From Acidobacteriota bacterium (lineage in GTDB: Bacteria; Acidobacteriota; Thermoanaerobaculia; UBA5066), in the NCBI GenBank assembly GCA_016716715.1, contig JADJVE010000002.1, positions 372,001 through 436,000 of the forward strand: 64,000 bases of DNA, in the 5' to 3' direction. The notes beneath the pieces were generated by a model. That model had not been told where the DNA came from and ran no database searches. It worked only from the letters and a program-made list of their open reading frames with translations. Position numbers and translations under genes: made by a program. Below are positions 51,001 through 59,530 of the stretch, in pieces (within the stretch, counting starts at the first letter, position 1; each line of letters starts with the position of its first letter).

Positions 51001-52006
51001 GTGGTATCTCAACGGCAACCCCATCGGCGGCGCCACGAGCCAGGCCTACGCCGCCACCGCGTCCGGCAGCTACACCGTCGTCGTCACGACCGCCGGCTGC
51101 ACGAGCGCCGCGTCGGCCGCGACCGCCGTCACCGTCAACCCGATCCCCGCGACGCCCACGATCACCCCCGGCGGCCCGACCACGTTCTGCATCGGCGGCA
51201 GCGTCTTCCTGACGTCCTCGGCCGCGTCGGGCAACCAGTGGTCCCGCGACGGCAACCCGATCGGCGGCGCCACGGGCCAGACCTACGAGGCGGCGGTCTC
51301 CGGAACCTACACCGTGGTGACGACGGCGAGCGGGTGCGCGAGCGCCGCCTCCGCGGGCACGACGGTGACGGTCAAGCCGGCCCCGTCCACGCCGATCGTC
51401 ACGGCGCCGGCCTCCGTCGTCGCGAACGCCTCCGGCTACGCAGCGTCCGTCCCGTTGAACCCGGGCTCGACGTACGCGTGGACGATCTCGAATGGCGCGA
51501 TCACGAGCTCCACGACGCTCCCGACCATCACGTTCTCGGCGGGCCCCCCGGGTACGCTGACCCTCACGTGCGTCGAGACCGGCTCGAACGGCTGCGTGTC
51601 CAACGGGGGCTCCGTGACGATCCCCGTCACGGGCACGGGCTTCCACGAGATCACGCCGTGCCGCGTCCTCGACACGCGCAACGCGACTGGGGCGTACGGC
51701 GGCCCGGCGATCGCGCCGGGCGTCCCGCGCACGTTCGTCGCGACGAACCGCTGCGGCGTGCCTGCCACAGCCCGCGCCCTCTCCGTCAACGTGACGGCCA
51801 CCGCCGGCACCTCGAGCGGCGGCATCCGCGTCTTCCCGGCCGGCATCGCCGACCCGAACCTCGCGACCGTCAATTACGGCGCGAACCAGACCCGCGCGAA
51901 CAATGCGCTCGTCTCGCTCGGCGCGGGCGGCGACTTCACGATCGCCACGGGCCAGGCCACCGGGACGGTCCACGTGATCGTCGACGTGAACGGCTGGTTC
52001 GAGTAG
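48059..52006 (+). CDS. Secreted multidomain protein (1315 residues)
   Basis: GTG start with AAGGAG 8 bp upstream. Signal peptide VSSLVLVLVSYTAAA. Residues 100-560 form a large extracellular domain (DGLDFANFGAGHPPDTNGDV; RWGDYSAMTLDPNGCSFWYT) seen in many acidobacterial and Bacteroidetes surface proteins without known role. Then come a carboxypeptidase-regulatory-like beta domain (about 562-640), a choice-of-anchor-like domain (about 660-840), two near-identical Ig-like repeats (about 955-1105), and a C-terminal 115-residue domain (ITPCRVLDTRNATGAYGGPA, ending HVIVDVNGWFE) that recurs at the end of secreted acidobacterial proteins. Probably an adhesin or surface component. Confidence 0.88.
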   Translation: MRRSFVSRVSSLVLVLVSYTAAAQDSVAPEPGKPVPVDHGKPSEITMRRAASPTIDLRLLPQTGPAKFERPERAEPATTRVELPGRTGGAAGPSVPPRNAPAPPPTQSFDGLDFANFGAGHPPDTNGDVGPTYYIQSVNTSLGIYNKSTGARVAAFTFNTFMSQGAFGNLCDTNNFGDPVVLYDSFEDRWVITDFAFTLDGSNNVVNPPGAFQCFAVSKTGDPVAGGWNYYSVQLTDGLNDYPKFGIWPDGIYMSANMFGFPAGASFMGTRVWALNKAQMYAGAPAVQIVSFRPPASDFTLLPSNARLQAGTPPPGTPNYFVSSWQFLNALTVYKFHVDWDRISLSTFTGPDTPLAATSWPNANVPNAPSLGGNSLDVLPIRAMMQNQYSNVGGAESLWAAHTVRRADTSGFAAPRWYQVNVTGGTVAASLPQAATWDPDAANVLHRFMPSLAIDRAGNMALGYSTSSSTTKPAIMYAGRLASDPVNTLGQTEQLLIQGAGTQTGNCGGAPCARWGDYSAMTLDPNGCSFWYTNEYYAVDGLNDLTRIGSFAFPGCTPVGSGTLQGVVTAAVGGAPLAGATVTLGSRTAIADGTGTYAFIGIPAGTYPILTAATAGYVTGAATAVAVADGGTATQNFSLAAAPASACPADTTQADFQRGVPTNVDLDTSAGDVTLSNAPLLDQSNTAGTSTGTSFATASWGGQTFVPAVTGQLAQVTVHLFCSGCTGTTPNLTLSVRATSGGLPTGGDLATATLAGFSSGAGLQYTVSFGSPATLTSGTQYALILRPVANPSVGGYFWIRSSPSTYANGQRVISTDNGATFTADSTRDFNFKTYMQTGYAAAGTLVSGLFDSNPAAGRTTNWGTFSFTETTPASTAAKFQVAASNSAFGPFSFVGPDGTAATFFTTSGASLAQFNGKRYLQYKAYLSTSDSTATPTLSDVTVCFTDVCVPLPTPTITPGGPTTFCAGGSVTLNSSSAAGNQWYLNGNPIGGATSQAYAATASGSYTVVVTTAGCTSAASAATAVTVNPIPATPTITPGGPTTFCIGGSVFLTSSAASGNQWSRDGNPIGGATGQTYEAAVSGTYTVVTTASGCASAASAGTTVTVKPAPSTPIVTAPASVVANASGYAASVPLNPGSTYAWTISNGAITSSTTLPTITFSAGPPGTLTLTCVETGSNGCVSNGGSVTIPVTGTGFHEITPCRVLDTRNATGAYGGPAIAPGVPRTFVATNRCGVPATARALSVNVTATAGTSSGGIRVFPAGIADPNLATVNYGANQTRANNALVSLGAGGDFTIATGQATGTVHVIVDVNGWFE
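50919..51384 (+). repeat. Tandem Ig-like domain duplication
   Basis: Two units of about 237 bp. Each begins PTITPGGPTTFC and contains GSV-L-SS-A-GNQW and NPIGGAT-Q-Y. The bases of the first 40-50 positions of each unit are nearly identical, so the duplication is recent. Confidence 0.75.
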
Positions 52007-52015
52007 AGAGACTTC

Positions 52016-52047
52016 GCCACGGGGCCGGAGCAATCCGGCCCCGTGGC
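52016..52047 (+). terminator. Hairpin with GNRA loop after the secreted protein gene
   Basis: A 14-bp perfect stem (GCCACGGGGCCGGA / TCCGGCCCCGTGGC) closes a GCAA tetraloop 10 bp past the stop. There is no T-run, so it may end transcription weakly or protect the 3' end of the message. Confidence 0.6.
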
Positions 52048-52135
52048 ACGCCCCCTGCTCTGCCCCCGGCGCCCCACGCCGAAAGGGCGGGGAAAAAAGG
52101 GAAAAGAGAAGATTCTCTTAGAAAGAGGTCAGAAG

Positions 52136-53065
52136 ATGACGCGCATTCCTCGCGTCGGCAGCGGCCACACGTGGCACCGGACCATTCGCAGAATCCTCCT
52201 CTTCGCTCTTCTCTTCCTTTCGGGCCTTCACTCCTCCGCCCTCCTCGCCGCACCCGGCGATCTCGTCCGGACCGTCCGCGGCAAGATCTCCGCCGGCGAC
52301 CTCTTCACGGGCGAGGCCGCCGTGTCCGAGTACAAACGCGAGCACGGCGTGAACGCCGAGTATCTGGGCGCGGTCGGCTGGCTCGCGCGCGGCGCGGCGC
52401 TGCTCGGGAAGACCGAAAAGGCATGGGCGTACGTCGCCGAGGTGCGGAAGGAGATCCCGGAGGAAAAGACGGACCTCACGGTCGCGCTCGGCGCGGCCAT
52501 CGAGACCGAGGGCCGCCTGCGCGCGGCGCGCGACGGGCGCGGGTCGGCGCTGAAGTTCCTCGAGACGGAATACACGCGCGCGAAGGACACGGAGCTGCGC
52601 TCCCGGATCCGCAAGAACGTGAACCTTCTGTCCCTCGAGGGCCAGAGCGCACCCGAGATGACCTCCGCGGTCCCGAAGGGAAAGCCCGCGGTCCTCTTCT
52701 TCTGGGCGCACTGGTGCGGCGACTGCAAGGCGCAGGCGCCGGCCCTCGGCCGCGTTCTCGAGAAGTACCGCGCGAAGGGCCTCGCGATGATTGCTCCGAC
52801 GCGCCTCTTCGGGACGGGCGCCGAGAACAAGCCCGCGACGCCCGCCGAGGAGAAGGCCTGGATCGAGAAGGTGTGGAACGAGTCGTACGGGGCGCTCGCC
52901 GGCGTCTCCGCGCCGATCGACACCGAGACGATGGTCCGCTGGGGCGTGTCGTCGAACCCGACGCTCGCGCTCGTGGACAGGAAGGGCCTCGTCCGCCTCT
53001 ACACGCCGACGCGGCTGTCCGAGGAGGAGCTTTCGCGGCGGATCGAGGAGCTGCTCGCGGAATAG
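52136..53065 (+). CDS. TlpA-like thioredoxin-fold protein
   Basis: 309 residues from ATG 52136. A signal peptide or anchor (ILLFALLFLSGLHSSALLAA) is followed by a roughly 130-residue helical N-terminal domain with TPR-like character. The C-terminal thioredoxin fold begins APEMTSAVPKGKPAVLFFWAHWCGDCKAQAPAL (split here by domain), with active-site WCGDC, and ends SSNPTLALVDRKGLVRLYTPT with the cis-Pro. It is predicted to be a periplasmic thiol reductase or oxidase. Partner unknown. It could assist the disulfide-rich surface proteins encoded nearby, which is only an inference. Confidence 0.88.
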   Translation: MTRIPRVGSGHTWHRTIRRILLFALLFLSGLHSSALLAAPGDLVRTVRGKISAGDLFTGEAAVSEYKREHGVNAEYLGAVGWLARGAALLGKTEKAWAYVAEVRKEIPEEKTDLTVALGAAIETEGRLRAARDGRGSALKFLETEYTRAKDTELRSRIRKNVNLLSLEGQSAPEMTSAVPKGKPAVLFFWAHWCGDCKAQAPALGRVLEKYRAKGLAMIAPTRLFGTGAENKPATPAEEKAWIEKVWNESYGALAGVSAPIDTETMVRWGVSSNPTLALVDRKGLVRLYTPTRLSEEELSRRIEELLAE

Positions 53066-53074
53066 CGGCCTGGA

Positions 53075-54904
53075 TTACGCCGGGTCGCCCGCCGCGAGGC
53101 GCTCGAGCTCGGCCCACCGCGCGTAGAGGCGGTCGACCTCGTCCTGCTTCTCCTCGAGCGCCGCAAGGATGGCGACGAGCTTCAGGGCGTCGCTCGCGTG
53201 GTCCGGGTGCTCGCTCTCGTCGCGCAGGGCGTCGCGGGCGGCCTCGGCCGCCTGGACGCGCGCCTCGATCCCGTCGAGCTCCCGCTGTTCCTTGAAGCCG
53301 ACCCGGCGTTTCCGCGCGGAGGGCTTCGCGGCGGTGCGGCGCGCCGGGGCGGCGCCCTTCCGCTCCGCGAACCACGCTTCCCACTGGTCGAGGCCGGCGA
53401 GCGCCGTGAGCGTCCCCCTGCCCTTCTCGTCCTTCCCGAACGCGAGGATGCGGTTCGTGACGCGGTCCAGGAAGTACCGGTCGTGCGTCACGAGGATGAC
53501 GGCGCCCGGGAAATCCGCGAGGCAGTCCTCGAGCACCTGGAGCGTCGCGAGGTCGAGGTCGTTCGTCGGCTCGTCGAGGACGAGGAGGTTCGTCTTCTTC
53601 AGCATGAGCCGCGCAAGGAGCAGCCGGCTCTGCTCGCCGCCCGAGAGGCGGGCGACCTTCATGTCCCTCTGCTCTTCCTTGAACAGGAACCGGTCGAGGT
53701 AGCTCCGGATGTGGACGAGCGCGCCGCGGTACTCGACGTGGTCGCCCTCGGGGCAGATCGTCCTCGCGACCGTCGAGTCCGGGTCGAGGCTCTCGCGGCC
53801 CTGCTCGAACGTGACCGGCTGGAGGTTCTCCGCGCGGAAGACCTCGCCCGTGTCGGGCTTCTCCGTGCCGAGCAGCGTCCGGAGGAGCGTCGACTTGCCG
53901 CAGCCGTTAGGCCCGAGGAGGCCGATCCGGCTGTGCGGCGTGACGAGGAGGTCGAGGTGCGAGAAGAGGACGTTCGCGCCGTACGCCTTGCCGATCCCCT
54001 TCGCCTCGATGAGCCGCTTCGGGTTCTTCCCGGAGTCCTGGAAGTCGAGGCGGACGCTCTGCGACCGGTTCCGCTCCGACAGCTGCCCGACCTCGGTCTC
54101 GAGCGCGCCCGCCCTCTGGATGCGCGCCTGCTGCTTCGTCGAGCGCGCCTTGGCGCCGCGGAGAAGCCACTCCGTCTCGCGCCGGAGCTGGTTCCGGAGC
54201 GACAGCTCGCGCTGAGCGTCGGTCGCGAGGCGCTCCTCCTTCACCCGGAGGTACGTCGCGTAGTCGCCGCGGACGTCGAGGAGGCCGTTCGCGTTCCGCC
54301 GGTCGAGCTCGAGGATGCGGTTCGCGACGCGTTGCAGGAACACCCGGTCGTGCGTCACCGTGAGCGTCGCGAACGGCGCGCGGGCGAGCAGCTCCTCGAG
54401 CCAGAGGATCGCGTCGACGTCGAGGTGGTTCGTGGGCTCGTCGAGGAGCAGGAGATCGGGCTTCCGGACGAGCTCGCGTGCGAGCGCAACGCGTTTCTTC
54501 CACCCTCCGGAGAGCGTCGCGACGGGCGTCCCGGCCGAGCGTCCCTCCGTCAGGAGCGAGAGCCGCGCCATGTACTCGTCCGCCGCGAACCCGGCTTCCC
54601 AGTCCTCCTCGCCGGCGTGCGCGCCCGCGGCGCCCTCGAGCACCGCATCGCGGATCGTCGCGCCCTCGCGGAACACCGGCATCTGGGAGAGGTACCCGAT
54701 GCGCAGCCCCCGCTGGGCGGAGCGCGTGCCCTCGTCCGGCGGGATCTCGCCCGCGAGGATGGCGAGCAGCGTGGACTTGCCCGCGCCGTTCGGGCCGATG
54801 AGGCCGATGCGGTCGCCCGAGTCCACGGAGCACCCGATCCCCTCGAACAGGGGATGGGAGCCAAAGGCCTTCGTGAGACCCGTCGTGGTGAGGAGGATTC
54901 CCAT
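53075..54904 (-). CDS. ABC-F family ATPase (Uup-like)
   Basis: 609 residues. Two ATP-binding cassettes: Walker A GPNGAGKST and GPNGCGKST, signatures LSGGWKKRVALARELV and LSGGEQSRLLLARLML, Walker B LLLDEPTNHLDVD and LVLDEPTNDLDLA. No membrane helices. The linker and the C-terminal coiled coil (EARVQAAEAARDALRDE; ILAALEEKQDEVDRLYARW) fit Uup, which acts on ribosomes and DNA transposition, rather than EttA. Its start is 10 bp after the tRNA-Asp 3' end on the same strand, so the two may share a transcript. Confidence 0.9.
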   Translation of the reverse strand: MGILLTTTGLTKAFGSHPLFEGIGCSVDSGDRIGLIGPNGAGKSTLLAILAGEIPPDEGTRSAQRGLRIGYLSQMPVFREGATIRDAVLEGAAGAHAGEEDWEAGFAADEYMARLSLLTEGRSAGTPVATLSGGWKKRVALARELVRKPDLLLLDEPTNHLDVDAILWLEELLARAPFATLTVTHDRVFLQRVANRILELDRRNANGLLDVRGDYATYLRVKEERLATDAQRELSLRNQLRRETEWLLRGAKARSTKQQARIQRAGALETEVGQLSERNRSQSVRLDFQDSGKNPKRLIEAKGIGKAYGANVLFSHLDLLVTPHSRIGLLGPNGCGKSTLLRTLLGTEKPDTGEVFRAENLQPVTFEQGRESLDPDSTVARTICPEGDHVEYRGALVHIRSYLDRFLFKEEQRDMKVARLSGGEQSRLLLARLMLKKTNLLVLDEPTNDLDLATLQVLEDCLADFPGAVILVTHDRYFLDRVTNRILAFGKDEKGRGTLTALAGLDQWEAWFAERKGAAPARRTAAKPSARKRRVGFKEQRELDGIEARVQAAEAARDALRDESEHPDHASDALKLVAILAALEEKQDEVDRLYARWAELERLAAGDPA

Positions 54905-54914
54905 GGGAGAAGAG

Positions 54915-54991
54915 TGGCGGGGCCGACGGGGCTCGAACCCGCGACCTCAGGCGTGACAGGCCTGCGCTCTAACCAACTGAGCTACGACCCC
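54915..54991 (-). tRNA. tRNA-Asp (GTC), CCA encoded
   Basis: 77 nt. Acceptor GGGGTCG pairs with CGGCCCC, discriminator G, and CCA is encoded. The D arm is GCTC-AGTTGGTTA-GAGC; the anticodon loop CTGTCAC (GTC) closes a CAGGC/GCCTG stem; the T arm contains GGGTTCGAGCCCC. It lies between the ABC-F ATPase and VWFA genes. Confidence 0.96.
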
Positions 54992-55032
54992 GATTTTTCG
55001 TCCCAACGCAGGTGCGCGGCGGGAGGACGCGG

Positions 55033-55060
55033 AGTATACAGAGGTCGTGACCGGCCGCAA
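55033..55060 (-). promoter_or_regulatory. Candidate promoter of tRNA-Asp
   Basis: On the minus strand TTGCGG (55060-55055) and TATACT (55038-55033) are 16 bp apart, about 42 bp upstream of the tRNA 5' end. It overlaps the divergent VWFA gene start. Confidence 0.45.
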
Positions 55061-58000
55061 GCGCACCGCCGCCCTGCTCCTGACCGCCCTCTGGGCCGCG
55101 CCGGCGCCGGGCGCCGAGCAAATGCGGATCCTGACGTTCGTGCCCGGAGTCGCCCAGGGGCGGCTCCCGGTCACGGTCGATCTCGGGTCCGCGCCTCCCC
55201 CGGCGGAGCTCCTCCTCGACGGGAAGAGCGTCTGCCGCGTGACGAGCCGCCGTCAGACCTGCACCGTGGACCTCGGGCCCGCGCCCCGCGTGCGGCTCCT
55301 CGAGCTCGTGCGCCGCGGGAGTGCCGGACCGGCCGAGCGCGTGCGCCGCTGGGTGAACAAGCCCTCCGTCGCGCGCGCCGAGGTCCTGCCCCGGACCGAC
55401 TGCGTGAAGGCGAGCGGGCCGTGCACGCTGTCCGTCGCCTGGTCCCACGAGCAGGACCTGGACCCGGCTCTCCTCAGCGTCGCGATCGACGGGAAGAAGG
55501 CGTACGAGGGTCCGCCGAAGGACGTCGCGATCCCGTTCGCGGCCGAGAAGCCGGTGCGGGTCGTCGCCGTCGACCTCTCGTTCGTCGACGGCCAGAGGGC
55601 GTCCGAGACTCTTCTCATCGGGAGCGGCACGTCGAGCGCCGTCGAGGCCCCGCTCAACGCCGTCGTCGTGTCGACCCGGGGCAAGGAAGGCGCCGCGCGG
55701 CCCGCGCCCGCCACGCTCGGCGGAAGGCTCGTCCGCGCCGCCGAGCCCGGCGAGAGCGACCTCCTCTTCTTCGTCGCGCCCTCGGCGGTTCCGAAACTCC
55801 TCGCTCTCGAAGCGCGGGCGCAGAAGTCGTTCTCGAAGACGAACTCGAGGCTCGCGAAGCTCCTCGACGGCGTCACGCACGTGATCCACTTCTCCCCGCT
55901 CGCGACGCGCGCGTCCTATCGCACCGCCGCGGAGGTCTCGGACCGCCTCTTCCGCCTGCAGGGCTTCGACTGCACGCCGGGCTCCGGCCACCGCGAGCTC
56001 ATCCTGCCCTGCGTCGACGCGAGCGTCCTCACGGGCGGCCAGTACCGCCTCGCGGCCACCGTCACGTCGGGAGCGTTCGTGCGCGCCGCCACGCCGCGGC
56101 GGCGCGTCGCCGTGGTGGTCCTCGGCGACGAGGAGACGAGCCCCGACGAGAGCGCCTTCGGGCCCGCCGAGGCGCGGGCGTACCTGTCGGAGATCTTCGT
56201 CCCCATCGCCGTGTGGCGGCTCGGCCGGGCCGGGGGCGGCGCCTGGGGCGAGGGCCGCCGCGTCTCGACGCCGCAGGAATTCGTGGACGCGTTTGCCCAG
56301 CTGCGCGCCGAGCTCGACGCGCAGCAGATCTGCTGGGTCGCCGAGGACCTCGACCCCGCGTCCTTCCGGCTCGCGGCCGGGGACGAGGGGATCGTCCTCG
56401 CGGGCCGCGGCGCGGGCGCCGAGCCGCTCGTCGTCGCATCGGCCGCGGAACCCGAGGAGCCGGGCACGCCCGTCGCCTCGGCCGCGGCCGCGCCCGGGAA
56501 GGGCCCCTCGAAAAAGAGCGTCACCGCCTCGCAGGAGGTCGGCCTCGTGAACCTCGACGCGTTCGTCGCGGACGGGAAGGGCCGGCGCGTGACGGGCCTC
56601 AAGGCTTCGGACTTCACGCTCCGCGTCGGCGGAAAGCCCGTCGCGATCACGAACTTCTCCGAGTACGCGCCGCCGTCCGGAGCGCCCCTCGGGGCGACGT
56701 CGCTCGCGCCCCCCGCGCCCGGCGAAACCGCCGCCGCGCCCGCGGAGCGGCCGAAGCGCCGCGTGGTGCTCTTCGTCGACCGCCTGACGCTCGGCGACCA
56801 GCGCCGCAGCGCCCGCTTCTTCGGCTCCGTGAAGGATTTCGTCGTCCGCACGATCCAGCCCGGAGACGAGGCTGCCGTCCTGACGTTCGACGAGTCCCTC
56901 GCGACGCGGGTCGCGTTCACCGGCGACACCTTCGCGATCCTCAAGGCTCTCGACGTCCTCGCAAAGGAGAGCGCGCGGCCTCCGGCCGCCCTCACCGGCG
57001 TCGAGACCAGCGAAAAGCTCGTGGCGGAGATCGCGCAGGCCGAGCGCGAGATTGCCCAGCGCGAATCCGGGAGAGGCGGCATCGCCACCTCGACGATTCC
57101 CACGGAAGCGGCCGCGCCGCAGCCCGCGCCGATCAGCGGGACGGTCCTCGCCGAGATGCGCGGGCTCGCGGCGCAGGAGTGGGGCCGCACGAAGAACAAG
57201 GCCGCCGCGCTCAAGGCCGTCCTCACGGCTCTCGGCGGCCTCGACGGCCGGCGCGTCCTCGTCGTCGCCTCGCACCGGCTCTCGCGCTGGTCCGGCATGG
57301 AGTACTTCCTCACGAAGCGGCTGGACGTGGACGTCCAGGTCCCGTCGGACGCCCGCGAGTTCGACGCGCGCCAGATCCTCGTCGACCTCGCCGAGGCCGC
57401 GAACGCCTACGGCGTGACGCTGCACGGCCTGTACCCCGAGGCCGGGGGGGATTTCGACCTGTCGGTCATGCAGGCCTCGGTGCCGCAGTTCACGGGGCAG
57501 GCCATGAACGGGCGGCGCGGGATCTGGATCGACGCGAACGAGAACGAGGGCCTCCACCTCGCCGTGGATCCCACGGGCGGGGTCGTGGGCTTCGGCGCCG
57601 AGCAGGCGGGCGACGCGCTTGCCGGCGCGGCCGTGGATCTCGAGTCGTTCTACTCGCTGGGCTTCCCGGTCGAGGGCCTCACGGGCGGAAAGCCTCTCGA
57701 GATCGATCTCAAGGTCGCGGCGCCGGGCGCGAAGGTTCGGACGCGCCGCGCCGTCGCTCTGCGCAGCGCCGTGGACCGCGCCACCGACCGCACCGTCTCG
57801 AACCTCTTCAGCACGGTCACGGCGCCGGGGTTCCCGATCCAGGCGAAGGTGACGTCCACGACCCCCTCCGCGAAGGGCCGCGTGCAGGTCGCGTTCGAGG
57901 TGACGATCCCGGCCTCGTCGCTCGCGCTCCTCCCCGCGGCAAACGCCCGCGTCGCGAAGATCGCCGCGTTCGTCGCGCTCCTCGACAGGGGCGACGTCAC

Positions 58001-58217
58001 CCAGGGCGCGCCGGTCCGCCAGGAATTCCGGACGGGCGAGGACGCGTTCGCGGACGCCGAGGGGATCTTCACGTTCACGAGCACGGCCGTCGTCAACCCG
58101 GGGGCCGTGATCTCGATCGGCATCCTCGACGAGGCGACACAGGAGTCGGGCTACGCCCGCATCGAGGTGCCGGGGCCCGCGAAGAATAGAGCGAGCCTGA
58201 TACACCCTCTCCCTTGA
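55047..58217 (+). CDS. Secreted VWFA-domain protein, acidobacterial VWFA-related family
   Basis: 1056 residues, GTG start with GAGG 5 bp upstream. Signal peptide TAALLLTALWAAPAPGA. Residues 35-480 are a family-specific region (PAELLLDGKSVCRV; RVAVVVLGDEETSPDES; EARAYLSEIFVPIAVWRL) also found alone in the two genes downstream. At about 494 comes the acidobacterial VWFA-related signature (VGLVNLDAFVADGKGRRVTG, then LKASDFTLRVGGKPVAITNF), followed at about 570 by a VWA domain (RRVVLFVDRLTLGDQRRSAR; PGDEAAVLTFDESLATRV) in which the MIDAS motif (DxSxS) is replaced by DRLTL. Probably an extracellular adhesion or assembly protein. Confidence 0.9.
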   Translation: MTGRKRTAALLLTALWAAPAPGAEQMRILTFVPGVAQGRLPVTVDLGSAPPPAELLLDGKSVCRVTSRRQTCTVDLGPAPRVRLLELVRRGSAGPAERVRRWVNKPSVARAEVLPRTDCVKASGPCTLSVAWSHEQDLDPALLSVAIDGKKAYEGPPKDVAIPFAAEKPVRVVAVDLSFVDGQRASETLLIGSGTSSAVEAPLNAVVVSTRGKEGAARPAPATLGGRLVRAAEPGESDLLFFVAPSAVPKLLALEARAQKSFSKTNSRLAKLLDGVTHVIHFSPLATRASYRTAAEVSDRLFRLQGFDCTPGSGHRELILPCVDASVLTGGQYRLAATVTSGAFVRAATPRRRVAVVVLGDEETSPDESAFGPAEARAYLSEIFVPIAVWRLGRAGGGAWGEGRRVSTPQEFVDAFAQLRAELDAQQICWVAEDLDPASFRLAAGDEGIVLAGRGAGAEPLVVASAAEPEEPGTPVASAAAAPGKGPSKKSVTASQEVGLVNLDAFVADGKGRRVTGLKASDFTLRVGGKPVAITNFSEYAPPSGAPLGATSLAPPAPGETAAAPAERPKRRVVLFVDRLTLGDQRRSARFFGSVKDFVVRTIQPGDEAAVLTFDESLATRVAFTGDTFAILKALDVLAKESARPPAALTGVETSEKLVAEIAQAEREIAQRESGRGGIATSTIPTEAAAPQPAPISGTVLAEMRGLAAQEWGRTKNKAAALKAVLTALGGLDGRRVLVVASHRLSRWSGMEYFLTKRLDVDVQVPSDAREFDARQILVDLAEAANAYGVTLHGLYPEAGGDFDLSVMQASVPQFTGQAMNGRRGIWIDANENEGLHLAVDPTGGVVGFGAEQAGDALAGAAVDLESFYSLGFPVEGLTGGKPLEIDLKVAAPGAKVRTRRAVALRSAVDRATDRTVSNLFSTVTAPGFPIQAKVTSTTPSAKGRVQVAFEVTIPASSLALLPAANARVAKIAAFVALLDRGDVTQGAPVRQEFRTGEDAFADAEGIFTFTSTAVVNPGAVISIGILDEATQESGYARIEVPGPAKNRASLIHPLP

Positions 58218-58251
58218 AAACGCACCTCGGCCGGCACCATCGTCTTTCTGG

Positions 58252-59523
58252 ATGCTGACTTACCTGACGCTGCTCCTCGGAATCGTCGTGGGGCCACGGG
58301 AGATCGAGCTCAGCGCGCCGCCCGGGACGGCGGCGGTGGAGATCTTCCTCGACGGGGAGGGCGTCGCGCGGCGGACTGCGCCGCCCTGGACTTTCGCCGT
58401 GGATTTCGGCTCCGCCCCCTCGCCCCACCACCTCGACGCCGTCGCCCGCGACGCGAGGGGCGTCGAGCTCGGCCGCGTGCGCCAGCGCGTGAACCTCCCG
58501 AAGCCCGAGGCCGAGGCGGTGCTCGCCCTCCTTCCCGGCAAGGGCGGCAAGGGGCGCATCGCCACCCTTCGCTGGGAGGGCGCGGTCGGGAAGCCCCGCG
58601 CGATCTCGCTGAGCTTCGACGGCAAGCCGCTTTCGGCGCCCGACCCGGAACGCATCGAGGTGCCCGCGTACGTTTCCGAGAGTCTCCATTTCCTGCAGGC
58701 CGTCGTCGAGTTCGAGAAGGGCGCGCGCGCCGAAGCGGAGATCACGTTCGGGGGGCGCGACCGGGACGAGACCTCCCGCGCGCTCACGGCGGTCGCCCTG
58801 CGCGTCCCGGGCGGGAAGCTCCCTCCGGCGGAGGCGATGTCCGGGTGGCTCGTCGCCGGCGGCGAGCCGCTGCGCGTCGTCGCGACGGAGGGCGGCGAGG
58901 CCTCGATCGTCTTCGTCCTCGACGCGGACTCTCCGCCCGCTTTCCGGGAGCTCGCGGACTGGTCGATCCTCCCCACGAGAGCGGGCATGTTCTTCAGTCA
59001 GCCCGAGGTGCGCATGCTCCTCGCCTATGGCACGGAGGAATTCGGCGCACGAACCTTGTACGACGCTTTCCCCCGCTCGTTCCCGGCGTACCTGGGGAAA
59101 GGCCTTCTCCACGCCCTCGCGGACGTTTTTCCGCCGGGGGACGGTCTCCCCTGCCCGCGCGTCGCGGACGCCGCAACGGCGGCGGGTCTCCTCGCGGCGT
59201 CATGGTCCCACCCGCGGGCCGTCGTCGTCGTTCTGACCGGGAACCCCGACGCGAGCGTGCTCTCCGCCGCGCAGGCCCGCTCTTATCTTTCGGACCTCGG
59301 CGTTCCCGTCGTCGTCTGGATCGCCGCATCGGCGGCGCCGGAAGTGGCGGCGCGATGGGGCGGCGGCCGGCAGGTGAAGACACTCCCAGACGTGCGGGTC
59401 GCGGTCAAGGAACTGGAAGCCACGGTCCGGGAACAGCGAATCGTCTGGGTGGAGGGCGCGCACCTCCCGCAGTCGATCTTCGTCTCCGCGGCCGCGCCGG
59501 CAGGCGTGGCGGTAGCCCGGTGA
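58252..59523 (+). CDS. Short paralogue of the VWFA protein N-terminal region (copy 1)
   Basis: 423 residues. A very short hydrophobic N-terminus (YLTLLLGIVVG) may be a signal. The protein aligns with the first 480 residues of the upstream VWFA protein: VEIFLDGEGVARRT, FVLDADSPPAF, WSHPRAVVVVLTGNPDASVL, AQARSYLSDLGVPVVVWIA and EQRIVWVEGAHLPQSI. The VWA half is absent. Function unknown; the region may be a partner-binding domain. It is followed 7 bp later by a near-repeat of itself. Confidence 0.85.
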   Translation: MLTYLTLLLGIVVGPREIELSAPPGTAAVEIFLDGEGVARRTAPPWTFAVDFGSAPSPHHLDAVARDARGVELGRVRQRVNLPKPEAEAVLALLPGKGGKGRIATLRWEGAVGKPRAISLSFDGKPLSAPDPERIEVPAYVSESLHFLQAVVEFEKGARAEAEITFGGRDRDETSRALTAVALRVPGGKLPPAEAMSGWLVAGGEPLRVVATEGGEASIVFVLDADSPPAFRELADWSILPTRAGMFFSQPEVRMLLAYGTEEFGARTLYDAFPRSFPAYLGKGLLHALADVFPPGDGLPCPRVADAATAAGLLAASWSHPRAVVVVLTGNPDASVLSAAQARSYLSDLGVPVVVWIAASAAPEVAARWGGGRQVKTLPDVRVAVKELEATVREQRIVWVEGAHLPQSIFVSAAAPAGVAVAR

Positions 59524-59530
59524 GCCTCTC

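Noticed and set aside
47309..52033. A 1574-codon minus-strand frame covering the secreted protein
   Set aside because: Only its last 221 codons (47974-47309) look like protein; the rest is an Arg/Gly/Asp-rich shadow of the plus-strand gene.
54905..54958. Peptide ending GRRGSNPRPQA next to the ABC-F gene
   Set aside because: It is the translation of the strand opposite tRNA-Asp, a common false protein call.
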